Under the pieces are notes generated by a model. That model saw only the letters and a program-made list of their open reading frames with translations, was not told where the DNA came from and did no database searches. Shown in pieces: positions 7,401-14,988 of a stretch of DNA of 64,000 nt; position 1 is the stretch's first letter, and each line of letters starts with the position of its first letter. Source of the DNA: JAGOEY01 sp017997515 (GTDB lineage: Bacteria; Pseudomonadota; Gammaproteobacteria; Burkholderiales; Burkholderiaceae_C). The stretch lies in assembly GCA_026314275.1 (NCBI GenBank), contig CP111109.1, positions 2,480,001 through 2,544,000 on the forward strand, given 5' to 3'. Made by a program: the position numbers and the translations under genes.

Positions 7401-8477
7401 TGTCGCATCCCCGACGATTGTATAGACTCCAAGCGCTACCCCCTGTTCATGGCCCGCGATGTAATGCGCGTGCTGATTGAGCAACTTCAAGCCGAAGGAG
7501 CTACACCGTCATGATGATCGCCCTGCACAAGAGAGCCCGAACGACCCCTGCCATCCGCGCCGAGATTGCCGCCAGCACTGAGAGCGCCAAAGCCTTGGCC
7601 TGCCGCTTTGGCGTAAGCGAAGCCACCATCTACAAATGGAAGTCACGCCAATCGGTGCAGGATCGCTCGCACACCGCACACCGTCTGCAAACCACACTGA
7701 CTTCTGCACAAGAAACCATCGTGGTACATCTGCGACGCACCCTGTTACTGCCACTGGATGACTTGCTGGCCGTGACCCGTGAGTTCCTTTGCCCCGATGT
7801 CTCTCGCTCAGGGCTGGACCGGTGTTTGCGCAGGCATGGTGTGGGCAACCTCCATGCCCTCAAGCCTGCAACACCCCAGGAGCCTCACAAGGCCTTCAAG
7901 AGCTATGAGCCGGGCTACTTGCACATGGATGTCAAATACCTGCCCCAGATGCAGGATGAGACCAAGCGGCGCTACCTGTTCGTGGCCATTGACCGGGCCA
8001 CGCGCTGGGTGTTTGTGGCGATCAAGAAGGACAAGACAGCTGCCAGTGCGGGCAGTTTCTTGAAAGCGTTGCACAAGGCGTGCCCGCTCAAGATCGTCAA
8101 GTTATTGACGGACAACGGCAAGGAGTTCACAGACCGGCTGTTTGCCAGCCGTGAGCGTGCACCCAGTGGCAATCACGAGTTTGACCAGCTGTGCCAGGAG
8201 TTGGGCATTGAGCACCGCCTGACCAGACCGAGAACGCCCAAGACCAACGGCATGGTTGAGCGCTTCAATGGCCGAATCAGCGATGTGCTAAAGACCAACC
8301 GCTTCAATAGTGCACTGGATCTGGAGGAGACCTTGCTGCGCTATGTGGCGCTGTACAACCACCAGTTACCCCAGTCGGCTTTGCAAAGCAAAACCCCAAT
8401 GCAGGCTATGAAGGGCTGGTACGATTCTCAGCCAAGCCTGTTTCATAAGCGTCCTTATGATCGTCCGGGATGCGACA
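7401..8477 (+). mobile_element. IS481-family insertion sequence, copy 1
   Basis: 1077 bp bounded by terminal inverted repeats TGTCGCATCCCCGACGATTG (left) and TGTCGCATCCCGGACGATCA (right, on the opposite strand); the TGT...ACA ends fit IS481. It carries one transposase gene. Flanks are ACTAGG on the left and AGTAGG on the right, so any target duplication is imperfect or has been disturbed by the IS5 element abutting it. A near-identical copy of the same length is at 40769-41845 in inverse orientation. Confidence 0.9.
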
Positions 8478-8482
8478 AGTAG
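7511..8482 (+). CDS. IS481-family transposase
   Basis: 323 residues. The N-terminal helix-turn-helix (ACRFGVSEATIYKWKSR, about residues 30-46) binds the IS ends. The DDE catalytic core shows LHMDVKYLPQM, LLTDNGKEF and GMVERFNGR, giving the first D, the second D and the E. The last two codons (AAG TAG) lie outside the IS end at 8477, so the stop is borrowed from flanking DNA. The copy at 40764-41735 differs at two residues: A28T, and K to T in the final residue. Confidence 0.95.
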   Translation: MMIALHKRARTTPAIRAEIAASTESAKALACRFGVSEATIYKWKSRQSVQDRSHTAHRLQTTLTSAQETIVVHLRRTLLLPLDDLLAVTREFLCPDVSRSGLDRCLRRHGVGNLHALKPATPQEPHKAFKSYEPGYLHMDVKYLPQMQDETKRRYLFVAIDRATRWVFVAIKKDKTAASAGSFLKALHKACPLKIVKLLTDNGKEFTDRLFASRERAPSGNHEFDQLCQELGIEHRLTRPRTPKTNGMVERFNGRISDVLKTNRFNSALDLEETLLRYVALYNHQLPQSALQSKTPMQAMKGWYDSQPSLFHKRPYDRPGCDK

Positions 8483-9667
8483 GGATTCTCTGCACGAATC
8501 CTTCCGCGATGTGCATGTGTGAGCCACAAGCCCAGACAATAGGAGCATGAAGCAAAGCAGCCTGGGCCTGAGCCACACCGTCAAGCGCACCCGCAAGCGC
8601 GAATTCCTCGATGCGATGGAGTTGGTGGTGCCTTGGGCCGAGTTGGTCTCGCTGATAGAGCGCTATGCGCCCGAGAGCGGACGCCGGGGCCAGCAGCCCT
8701 TTGCAGTGCACACATTGCTGCGCATCCACTTCATGCAACAGTGGTTCAAGCTTAGCGACCCATCGATGGAAGAGGCACTGCACGACGTGCCTGCATTCCG
8801 CGACTTCGCAGGGCTGACCCACTGGGACGAGCACATCCCCAGTGAATCGAGCATCCTGCGTTTCAGGCACCTGCTGGAGCACCACAAACTGGCAGAACAG
8901 ATCCTGGTCACGGTCAATGCGCTACTGCAAGCCAAGGGGTTGCAGTTGAAGGCGGGCACGGTGGTGGATGCCACGCTGATTGCAGCGCCCACCTCCACCA
9001 AGAACGAAGGCAAGGCACGAGACCCCGAGATGCACCAGAGCAAGAAGGGCAACGAGTGGTACTTTGGCATGAAGGCCCACATCGGGGTGGATGCTGACTC
9101 GGGCCTGGTGCATACGGTGCGAGGCACAGCGGGCAACGTCTCTGACGTAGTGGAGGCCAACAGCTTGCTGCACGGGCAGGAGACGGATGCCTTTGGCGAC
9201 GCAGGCTACCAAGGCGTGGACAAGCGGCCCGATGCCAAGAAGGACGTGCGTTGGCACGTGGCCATGAAACGAAGCAAACGCCAGGCGCTGAACAGGGACA
9301 ACGCAGTGGACGCTTTGATCGAACAGCATGAGCAGACCAAGGCGAGCATCCGGGCCAAGGTGGAGCACCCCTTCAGAGTGCTCAAGCAGCAGTTTGGATA
9401 TGTGAAGGTGCGTTACCGGGGGCTCAAGAAAAATACGGCCCAGATCGTCACGTTATTTGCGCTGGGCAACCTGTGGATGGCCAGGCACAAGTTGCTGGTC
9501 ATGGGACAGGTGCGCGTGCAGCAGGCGTAAAGCCTGGAAATGAAGCACAGCAGTGCGCAGAAGCCGCGCGAATGTGGATTTGCGGCGCGTTATTGCTCAG
9601 TGGCTCTGCCTTCAGTGGCATCAAATGGGCTGAGGCACAGTTCAAAAGGATTCGTGCAGAGGATCCC
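8482..9667 (+). mobile_element. IS5-family insertion sequence abutting the IS481 copy
   Basis: 1186 bp. The left end GGGATTCTCTGCACGAATCC and the inverted right end GGGATCCTCTGCACGAATCC match at 19 of 20 positions and continue with CTT. The flanks give a possible 2-bp TA duplication (8480-8481 and 9668-9669), compatible with some IS5 subgroups. It begins about 4 bp beyond the IS481 right end. Together the two ISs push the attC of cassette 6 away from its gene by 2.3 kb. Confidence 0.85.
8547..9530 (+). CDS. IS5-family transposase
   Basis: 327 residues, intact. The N-terminal DUF772-type region contains GRRGQQPFAVHTLLRIHFMQ (about residues 47-66). The DDE core shows GTVVDATLIAAPTS (first D), AFGDAGYQGVDKR (second D, with the Y-x-G-x-x-K context of IS5) and KVEHPFRVLKQQFG (the E). 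The start ATG follows AGGAGC. Nothing suggests inactivation, so the element may be mobile. Confidence 0.95.
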   Translation: MKQSSLGLSHTVKRTRKREFLDAMELVVPWAELVSLIERYAPESGRRGQQPFAVHTLLRIHFMQQWFKLSDPSMEEALHDVPAFRDFAGLTHWDEHIPSESSILRFRHLLEHHKLAEQILVTVNALLQAKGLQLKAGTVVDATLIAAPTSTKNEGKARDPEMHQSKKGNEWYFGMKAHIGVDADSGLVHTVRGTAGNVSDVVEANSLLHGQETDAFGDAGYQGVDKRPDAKKDVRWHVAMKRSKRQALNRDNAVDALIEQHEQTKASIRAKVEHPFRVLKQQFGYVKVRYRGLKKNTAQIVTLFALGNLWMARHKLLVMGQVRVQQA

Positions 9668-9692
9668 TAGTGGAATATATATGCGCAGCAAT

Positions 9693-9759
9693 GTCTAACT
9701 GTCGGTTCAACGCGGACGTCAATGCTTCGCATTGCCGCCGGTTAACCTAGGCGTTATCC
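9693..9759 (+). other. attC site 6 (end of array)
   Basis: Left core GTCTAAC (9693-9699) and right core GTTATCC (9753-9759), with arms GGTTCAACGCGG and CCGCCGGTTAACC around a small GCAATGCGAAGCATTGA-type tip. GTCTAAC complements GTTAGAC at 5953, proving that the HEPN gene, both ISs and this attC form one interrupted cassette of 3.8 kb. Confidence 0.93.
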
Positions 9760-9818
9760 GCATCATTTCCGCTCGCAGGGCAACCGAGACCGAAGCGCAG
9801 AACTATCGAGGTGAATGA
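9753..9818 (+). pseudogene. brnT: 3' remnant of BrnT-type toxin gene, starting at the attC core
   Basis: From GTTATCC the frame reads VIRIISARRATETEAQNY then RGE and stop at 9818. RIISARRAT is the characteristic C-terminal motif of BrnT RNase toxins. The first three quarters of the toxin are missing and the break coincides exactly with the cassette crossover point. Its stop overlaps the brnA start by 8 bp, the usual coupling of brnTA. The remnant cannot encode an active toxin. Confidence 0.78.
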
Positions 9819-10047
9819 CAGGAAGGCTGAATACGATCTGTCCACGATGAAGTCGCGCAAGAATCCGTACGCTTCCAAGCTCAAGAAGTCCGTGACCATG
9901 CGGCTTTCCGAAGACGTGGTTCAGTACTTCAAGGGCATGGCTACGGAGGCTGGCGTTCCTTACCAAAGCCTGATCAATCTCGACCTCCGAGACTGCCTTG
10001 CGCACAATCGCAAGGTCGAGATCAAGTGGCCGAGCGCTGCGGCCTAA
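9811..10047 (+). CDS. brnA: BrnA-type (CopG-like) antitoxin, orphan
   Basis: 78 residues. KSVTMRLSEDVVQYFKGMA is the ribbon-helix-helix DNA-binding segment (strand then helix), followed by GVPYQSLINLDLRDCL. BrnA proteins bind and neutralise BrnT and repress their own promoter. Start GTG 9811 overlaps the brnT remnant stop; ATG 9847 is an alternative start. The 5' part of brnT and the promoter are gone, so expression would have to come from the integron array. With its toxin destroyed the antitoxin is an orphan. Confidence 0.8.
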   Translation: MNDRKAEYDLSTMKSRKNPYASKLKKSVTMRLSEDVVQYFKGMATEAGVPYQSLINLDLRDCLAHNRKVEIKWPSAAA

Positions 10048-10070
10048 CCCTTCCATCGAGAGGACGCCCA

Positions 10071-10126
10071 AAGGCATGGCCCGGCAAGGCTCGCTTGTCT
10101 ATTTCCGCCTTGCCGGGCCATGCCTT
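10071..10126. terminator. Perfect 20-bp stem hairpin after brnA
   Basis: AAGGCATGGCCCGGCAAGGC (10071-10090) and its exact reverse complement (10107-10126) enclose a 16-nt loop, followed by CTTTC. It separates the rightward array from the leftward aldo/keto reductase gene and could terminate both. The weak T run makes rho-independent function uncertain. Confidence 0.6.
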
Positions 10127-10152
10127 CTTTCGCATCTCATGTGGTGCATGAA

Positions 10153-10169
10153 GCTATCTTTTGGATAGC
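10153..10169 (-). repeat. Short palindromic repeat (core only)
   Basis: GCTAT-N7-ATAGC core of the dispersed element described at 57967-58019; the second GCGCT hairpin is not recognisable. It lies 8 bp downstream of the aldo/keto reductase stop. Confidence 0.5.
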
Positions 10170-10177
10170 AATTGACG

Positions 10178-11194
10178 TCAACGCGTTTCCACGCCCGCCC
10201 AGCCCGCATCCGGGTAGCGCTCGCCCTGCGCCCGCCCCGGGGCAAACAGGGTGTCGAGGGCCTGCACCACGGGCGCGGGCAGCACCAGCGCACTGGCCGC
10301 CAGGTTCTGCTGCAGGTGGTGCAGTCGGCGGGTGCCGGGGATGGGCAGCACATGGGGCTGCCGGTGCAGCAGCCAGGCCAGGGCCACGGCGGCGGCGGGT
10401 TGGCCCAGCTCGGTGGCGATGGCGGCCAGGCCCTGTTGCAGCGACAGGTTGGCGGCACCCGCCTCGCCCTGGAAGCGCGGCAGGGCCAGGCGAAAGTCGC
10501 CCGGCTCCAGTGTGTCGGCGGCGGGGGGCTGGTTGGTGAGGAACGAGCGCCCGAGCGGGCTGTAGGCCACAAAGGCCACGCCGAGTTCGCGGGTGGTCGG
10601 CAGCACCTCGGCCTCGGCACCACGCTCCCACAGCGAGTATTCGCTTTGTACGGCGGCAATCGGGTGCACCGCGTGGGCGGTGCGCAGGCTGGCGGCGCTC
10701 ACCTCGGACAGGCCGATGGCGGCTACCTTGCCCTCGCGCACCAGATCGGCCAGCGTGCCCACCATGTCTTCCAGCGGCACCTGCGGGTCGCGCCGGTGGC
10801 AGTAGTAGAGGCCGATACGTTCCACACCCAGCCGCTTGAGCGACGCCTCACACGCGGCACGGATGTAGGCGGGTGAGTTGTCGATGCGCCGCTCATAGCG
10901 GCCCTTTTCGCGCACGATGCCAAATTTGGTTGCCACCACCAATCCGTCGCGCTGCTGCGCCGGCAGCGCGCGCAGAAAGCGGCCCAGCAACTCCTCGTTG
11001 TGGCCGAAACCATAGGTGTCGGCGCTGTCGAAATGTGCCACGCCCATGTCCACGGCGGCGTGTAAGGTGGCCAGCGATTCGGCATCGTCGCTCTGGCCAT
11101 AAAACTCGCTCATGCCCATACAGCCCAAACCCAGCGGGTGGATGGTGCGGCCTGCAAGCAAACGCGGGCCGGTCAAAGAGGCAGGGTGGGTCAT
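10178..11194 (-). CDS. Aldo/keto reductase
   Basis: 338-residue NADPH-dependent oxidoreductase of the AKR superfamily (YajO/AKR13-like single-domain TIM barrel). The catalytic tetrad is visible: D56 in HFDSADTYG, Y61 in the same motif, K90 in VVATKFG and H133 in YYCHRRDP. The N-terminal LGLGCMGMS and the late SPLGRSFL are family hallmarks. Substrate unknown. Palindromic repeat copies lie just beyond both its 3' and 5' ends. Confidence 0.92.
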   Translation of the reverse strand: MTHPASLTGPRLLAGRTIHPLGLGCMGMSEFYGQSDDAESLATLHAAVDMGVAHFDSADTYGFGHNEELLGRFLRALPAQQRDGLVVATKFGIVREKGRYERRIDNSPAYIRAACEASLKRLGVERIGLYYCHRRDPQVPLEDMVGTLADLVREGKVAAIGLSEVSAASLRTAHAVHPIAAVQSEYSLWERGAEAEVLPTTRELGVAFVAYSPLGRSFLTNQPPAADTLEPGDFRLALPRFQGEAGAANLSLQQGLAAIATELGQPAAAVALAWLLHRQPHVLPIPGTRRLHHLQQNLAASALVLPAPVVQALDTLFAPGRAQGERYPDAGWAGVETR

Positions 11195-11231
11195 GGGGGT
11201 GTCCTTGGCAGAAGAGGCTAATTCTTGGCAT

Positions 11232-11286
11232 CAAATCGGCCTCTGGCGGCCGATAAATGAACGTATGAAGCTATCTTTTTAATAGC
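11232..11286 (-). repeat. Dispersed palindromic repeat
   Basis: On the minus strand: GCTATTAAAAAGATAGC core, then a diverged second arm and CCAGAGGCCGATTT. Lies between the AI-2E-family permease and the aldo/keto reductase genes. Confidence 0.65.
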
Positions 11287-11302
11287 ATTCTCCAGCACAT
11301 GT

Positions 11303-12367
11303 TCAGACCAGGTGCTGCGCCTGCAGTTCTTTCTTCAGGTACGCATAAAACAGCGGCGCCGCCACCAGCCCGGCTGGGCCAAACACCGCTTCGGCCACAA
11401 ACATCACGGCCAGCAACTCCCACACACCCATGTGGGTGCGCGCGCCCACCACCTTGGCGTTGATGACGTATTCGGCCTTGTGGATCAGGATCAGGAAGGC
11501 CAGGCAGGCCAGCGCAGCCACGGGGGAGACCGACAGCGCCACGATGGTGATGACCACGTTACACAGCAGGTTGCCCACGATCGGGATCAGCCCCGCCACA
11601 AAGGTGAGCGATATCAGCGCGGCGGTGTAGGGCAGCTTCAGGTCCCACAGCGGCAATACGGCCAGCAGGAAGATGGCGGTGAGCAGGGTGTTGAACGCCG
11701 CAATCCAGAACTGCGCGGCGACGATCTGGCGGAAGGTGTCGCCAAAGTGGGTCAGCCGCTGCAGCAGGGCTTGCGCCAGCGGGCCGGGTATGGGCCCGGG
11801 GTGGCGCACGGCGGCCAGGGCACCAATCAGCAGTCCCACATAGGCGTGTAACAGGCCGCCCAGCCAGGCACGGCCCATGTGGGTGAGTGCGCCGGCCTGG
11901 GTGCCCAGGTAACCCGCAATGATGCGCTGGATCTGCGCCGCACCTTCAGGCAGCTGCGCGGCGATGTCGGGGGGCAGTTTGTGGCGCAGCTCCAGCACGG
12001 TGCGCGCCATGAAGTCGAGCAGTTCACGGTACTGCTGGGGGGCCTCGATCACGTAGCTGCGGGAGCGCGACAGCGCCAGCGCCAGCAGCAGCAAGGGCAC
12101 ACCGACCACCAGCGTGGCGGCCACGGTCTGGCCCAGGTGGGAATTCGGGCCGCGCTGCAGCCACTGCAGGCGCGGGGCCAGCCAGCGGGTGAGCAGAAAA
12201 CCCAGGCACACACTGAGCAGCCCGGGCAGCAGGCCTTGCCACATCACCAGCAGCAGCGCGCCCGCCATCAGCACATAACTGGCGGTGGTGATGCGGCCTG
12301 CGACGGCAGGCGGGAGTGGCGAAGGGTGCGAGGGCGGCAAAGGAGGTGGCGACAAAGGTGTTGCCAT
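11303..12367 (-). CDS. AI-2E family (PerM/YdiK-like) transporter
   Basis: 354-residue inner-membrane protein. A Pro-rich N-terminus is followed by several hydrophobic helices (SYVLMAGALLLVMWQGLL, VVGVPLLLLALAL) and a C-terminal set including FVAGLIPIVGNLLCN and ELLAVMFVAEAVFGPAGL. The GLIPxxG motif is typical of AI-2E-family permeases. The family name comes from TqsA; most members have no proven substrate. It starts 14 bp after purM, so it is probably co-transcribed. Confidence 0.88.
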   Translation of the reverse strand: MATPLSPPPLPPSHPSPLPPAVAGRITTASYVLMAGALLLVMWQGLLPGLLSVCLGFLLTRWLAPRLQWLQRGPNSHLGQTVAATLVVGVPLLLLALALSRSRSYVIEAPQQYRELLDFMARTVLELRHKLPPDIAAQLPEGAAQIQRIIAGYLGTQAGALTHMGRAWLGGLLHAYVGLLIGALAAVRHPGPIPGPLAQALLQRLTHFGDTFRQIVAAQFWIAAFNTLLTAIFLLAVLPLWDLKLPYTAALISLTFVAGLIPIVGNLLCNVVITIVALSVSPVAALACLAFLILIHKAEYVINAKVVGARTHMGVWELLAVMFVAEAVFGPAGLVAAPLFYAYLKKELQAQHLV

Positions 12368-12381
12368 GCAGCAGCCGGGGG

Positions 12382-13428
12382 TCAGCCGACGACCACGGCG
12401 GCACCGTCACCACGCGCGGCGATGGCACCGATGGTGTACACCTGCTCACCAGCGGCGCGCAGCGTGGCAGCCGTGGCCTCGGCGGCGTCGGCGGGCACCA
12501 CCACCACCATACCGATGCCGTTGTTGAAAGTGCGGTTCATCTCGATGTCGTCGATGCCTGCCGTCTTCTGCAGCCAGGCGAACAGCTCGGTCTGGGGCCA
12601 GCTGCCCTTGACCAGATGCGCAGCGGTGCCGTCGGGCAACACGCGGGGGATGTTTTCCAGCAGGCCGCCACCGGTGATGTGGGCGAGCGCCTTGATCGGG
12701 TGGGCGGCCAGTGCAGCCAGCACGTTCAGCACGTACAGGCGGGTGGGCTCCATCAGCGCTTGTTTGAAGGGTTTGCCGTCCAGCGTGGCGGGGGTGTTGT
12801 CACCGGCGCGCTCGATGCACTTGCGCACCAGGCTGAAGCCGTTGGAATGCACGCCGCTGGACGCCAGGCCCAGCACCACGTCGCCGGGGGCCACGTCCTT
12901 GCCGGTCAGGATCTTGGATTTTTCAACCGCACCCACGGCAAAACCGGCCAGGTCGTATTCACCGGCGGGGTACATACCGGGCATTTCGGCCGTTTCGCCG
13001 CCGATCAGTGCGCAGCCACTCAATTCACAGCCCTTGGCGATGCCGCCCACCACCGCAGCGGCGGTGTCCACGTCCAGCTTGCCGCAGGCGAAGTAGTCCA
13101 GGAAGAACAGCGGCTCGGCGCCCTGCACCAGCACGTCGTTGACACTCATGGCCACCAGGTCGATACCCACGGTGTCGTGCATATTCCATTCAAAAGCCAG
13201 CTTGAGCTTGGTGCCGACGCCGTCGGTGCCGCTCACCAGCACGGGCTCCTTGTAGCGCTTGGGCACTTCAAACAGGGCACCAAAACCACCAATCCCGGCC
13301 AACACACCTTCACGCATGGTCTTTTTGGCCAGCGGCTTGATCCGCTCGACAAGCGCGTCACCCGCGTCAATGTCGACGCCAGCGTCTTTGTAGGAAAGCG
13401 GGGTGGGGGAGGCGGAAGAGGTGCTCAT
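12382..13428 (-). CDS. purM: Phosphoribosylformylglycinamidine cyclo-ligase (AIR synthase)
   Basis: 348 residues. Uses ATP to close the imidazole ring of 5-aminoimidazole ribonucleotide in purine synthesis. Signature segments: SYKDAGVDIDAGDALVE at the N-terminus, GTDGVGTKLKLAF, the IGGETAEMPGMY loop, LASSGVHSNGFSLVR and HITGGGLLENIPRVLP. Length is normal. The adjacent permease and the divergent hda gene are a conserved betaproteobacterial arrangement. Confidence 0.97.
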   Translation of the reverse strand: MSTSSASPTPLSYKDAGVDIDAGDALVERIKPLAKKTMREGVLAGIGGFGALFEVPKRYKEPVLVSGTDGVGTKLKLAFEWNMHDTVGIDLVAMSVNDVLVQGAEPLFFLDYFACGKLDVDTAAAVVGGIAKGCELSGCALIGGETAEMPGMYPAGEYDLAGFAVGAVEKSKILTGKDVAPGDVVLGLASSGVHSNGFSLVRKCIERAGDNTPATLDGKPFKQALMEPTRLYVLNVLAALAAHPIKALAHITGGGLLENIPRVLPDGTAAHLVKGSWPQTELFAWLQKTAGIDDIEMNRTFNNGIGMVVVVPADAAEATAATLRAAGEQVYTIGAIAARGDGAAVVVG

Positions 13429-13606
13429 GGCGTGCTTATCGGGTGTTCAGAGACGTTTTCAGCACACGTGGGGTGGGCTGGGCAAGGGGCGGCTGGGCGG
13501 CGGGTGCCGGCAGACTAGAATTTGCCCAGATTTTACGGGGTTCAATACCCACACTTTTCGCGACTGTTTCCCTGCCCACTGCCCGCATGTATTTCACCCC
13601 CTGCCC

Positions 13607-14293
13607 ATGAAGCAGCTCGCACTCGATATCGGTCTGGCCACAGACCCCACACTGGCCCGGTTTTTTGCAGGGCCGAACGAGGCCGCGCTGCGCCACCTGC
13701 AGCTGTGGGCGGGTGACGCAAGTACGGCGGCCACCCGCTCCCCCGTGCCCACCTACCTGTGGGGCCCCAGCGGCAGCGGCAAGTCGCACCTGCTCAAAAG
13801 TGTGGCGCACGCCCTGCGCGAGCAAGGGGCGACCGTCGGCTGGCTCGACCCCTCGGTGGATGAGCCGCCCGAGTTTGACGAGCGCTGGGCCACGGTGCTG
13901 CTGGACGATGTGCAGCATTTCACCCCTTTGCAGCAGCACGCGGCCTTCAACTGGTTTGTGAATGCCCAGACCTGGCAACGCGGCGTGTTGGCTGCGGGTG
14001 AAGTGCCCCCTGCCGACCTGCGGCTGCGTGAAGACCTGCGCACCCGCCTGGGCTGGGGCCATGTGTTCCAGCTGCACACCCTGACTGACCCCGAACGCCG
14101 CGCCGTGCTGCGGCAAGAGGCTGATGCGCGTGGCGTGTTCCTGGGCGACGAGGTGATGGACTTCATGCTCACGCGGTTTTCGCGCGACCTGGGCAGCCTG
14201 ATGCTGCTGCTGGAAAAGCTGGACGCGTATGCGCTGCAAACCCGGCGCGCCATCACCATCCCGCTCATCAAGGCCATGCTGGAATCCGAATGA
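13607..14293 (+). CDS. hda: DnaA regulatory inactivator Hda
   Basis: 228 residues, AAA+ protein of the DnaA/Hda family. With the DNA-loaded sliding clamp it stimulates ATP hydrolysis by DnaA to prevent re-initiation. The N-terminus MKQLALDIG contains the QLxLxI clamp-binding motif directly after the start, which favours ATG 13607 over longer in-frame starts. YLWGPSGSGKSHLL is the P-loop and TVLLDDVQHF the Walker B. It overlaps the following HAD gene by 4 bp. Confidence 0.94.
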   Translation: MKQLALDIGLATDPTLARFFAGPNEAALRHLQLWAGDASTAATRSPVPTYLWGPSGSGKSHLLKSVAHALREQGATVGWLDPSVDEPPEFDERWATVLLDDVQHFTPLQQHAAFNWFVNAQTWQRGVLAAGEVPPADLRLREDLRTRLGWGHVFQLHTLTDPERRAVLRQEADARGVFLGDEVMDFMLTRFSRDLGSLMLLLEKLDAYALQTRRAITIPLIKAMLESE

Positions 14294-14988
14294 CAAGTGA
14301 CAAAAAGCCAGGTTTGGCCCTGTTTGACCTCGACCACACCCTGATCCCCATCGACTCCGACTACGCCTGGGGAGAGTTCACCACCACGCTGGGCTGGACC
14401 GACCCGGTCGAATTTGGCCGCCGCAACGACGAATTCTTCGCGCACTACCGTGCGGGCACCCTCGACATCAACGACTACGTGCGGTTTGCCACCGATGCGG
14501 TGCGCGCCAAAGGCCCCGACGCTGCGGCCAAGGCCCACGCGCGCTTCATGCAGGACGTGGTGCAACCCGTCATCACCGACGCCGCTCGTGAGCTGATCGC
14601 CCAGCACCGTGCTGCGGGCGACGAGATCGTCATCGTCACCGCCACCAACGAATTTGTCACCCGCCCCATCGCCGACGCGCTGGGTGTGGCCGAGCTGATT
14701 GCCGTGCAGCTGGAGCATGCGCCGGGCGCGGATGGCGTGGAGTGGATCACCGGCAACATCCGGGGTGTGCCGTCGGCCCGTGAAGGCAAGGTCACCCGCA
14801 TGGAACAATGGCTGGCCGGGCGGGGCCTGGACTGGGGCGGTGTGCGCAGCACTTTCTACACCGACTCCATGAACGACATTGCACTGCTCGAGAAGGTGGA
14901 CCACCCCGTGGCCACCAACCCCGACGAGCGCCTGCGCGCACTGGCGCAAGAGCGCGGCTGGCGCATACTGGATATCTTTAAACAATGA
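14290..14988 (+). CDS. HAD-IB family hydrolase
   Basis: 232 residues, a SerB-like haloacid dehalogenase phosphatase. Motif I LFDLDHTLIP (nucleophile D13, acid D15), motif II IVTATNEF and motif IV YTDSMNDIAL are present. Substrate is unknown; phosphoserine or other small phosphomonoesters are possible. ATGA overlap with hda and with pcnB on the other side indicates one operon. Confidence 0.92.
   Translation: MTSDKKPGLALFDLDHTLIPIDSDYAWGEFTTTLGWTDPVEFGRRNDEFFAHYRAGTLDINDYVRFATDAVRAKGPDAAAKAHARFMQDVVQPVITDAARELIAQHRAAGDEIVIVTATNEFVTRPIADALGVAELIAVQLEHAPGADGVEWITGNIRGVPSAREGKVTRMEQWLAGRGLDWGGVRSTFYTDSMNDIALLEKVDHPVATNPDERLRALAQERGWRILDIFKQ

Larger units (their letters stand above)
1..9759. mobile_element. 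Chromosomal integron: intI, attI and six-cassette array
   Basis: An integron-type tyrosine recombinase faces away from a run of short genes on the plus strand. Each gene group is closed by a 59-78 bp imperfect palindrome starting with RYYYAAC and ending with GTTRRRY-like cores. The 7-mer opening each cassette (681 GTTAGCT, 1794 GTTAGAT, 2480 GTTAGCC, 2874 GTTATGC, 4036 GTTAGCC, 5953 GTTAGAC) is the exact reverse complement of the left core of the attC closing that same cassette (AGCTAAC, ATCTAAC, GGCTAAC, GCATAAC, GGCTAAC, GTCTAAC). This is the expected signature of site-specific cassette insertion. The integrase continues beyond the left edge. The array ends at 9752/9753 inside a brnT remnant. 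Confidence 0.93.

Noticed and set aside
7395..8483. Clean target duplication for IS481 copy 1
   Set aside because: Flanks ACTAGG and AGTAGG differ, and removing the IS5 changes the right flank further, so no exact duplication can be claimed.
10038..10050. GCCTAAC at the brnA stop as a seventh attC left core
   Set aside because: It does not complement the opening GTTATCC, and no right core follows.
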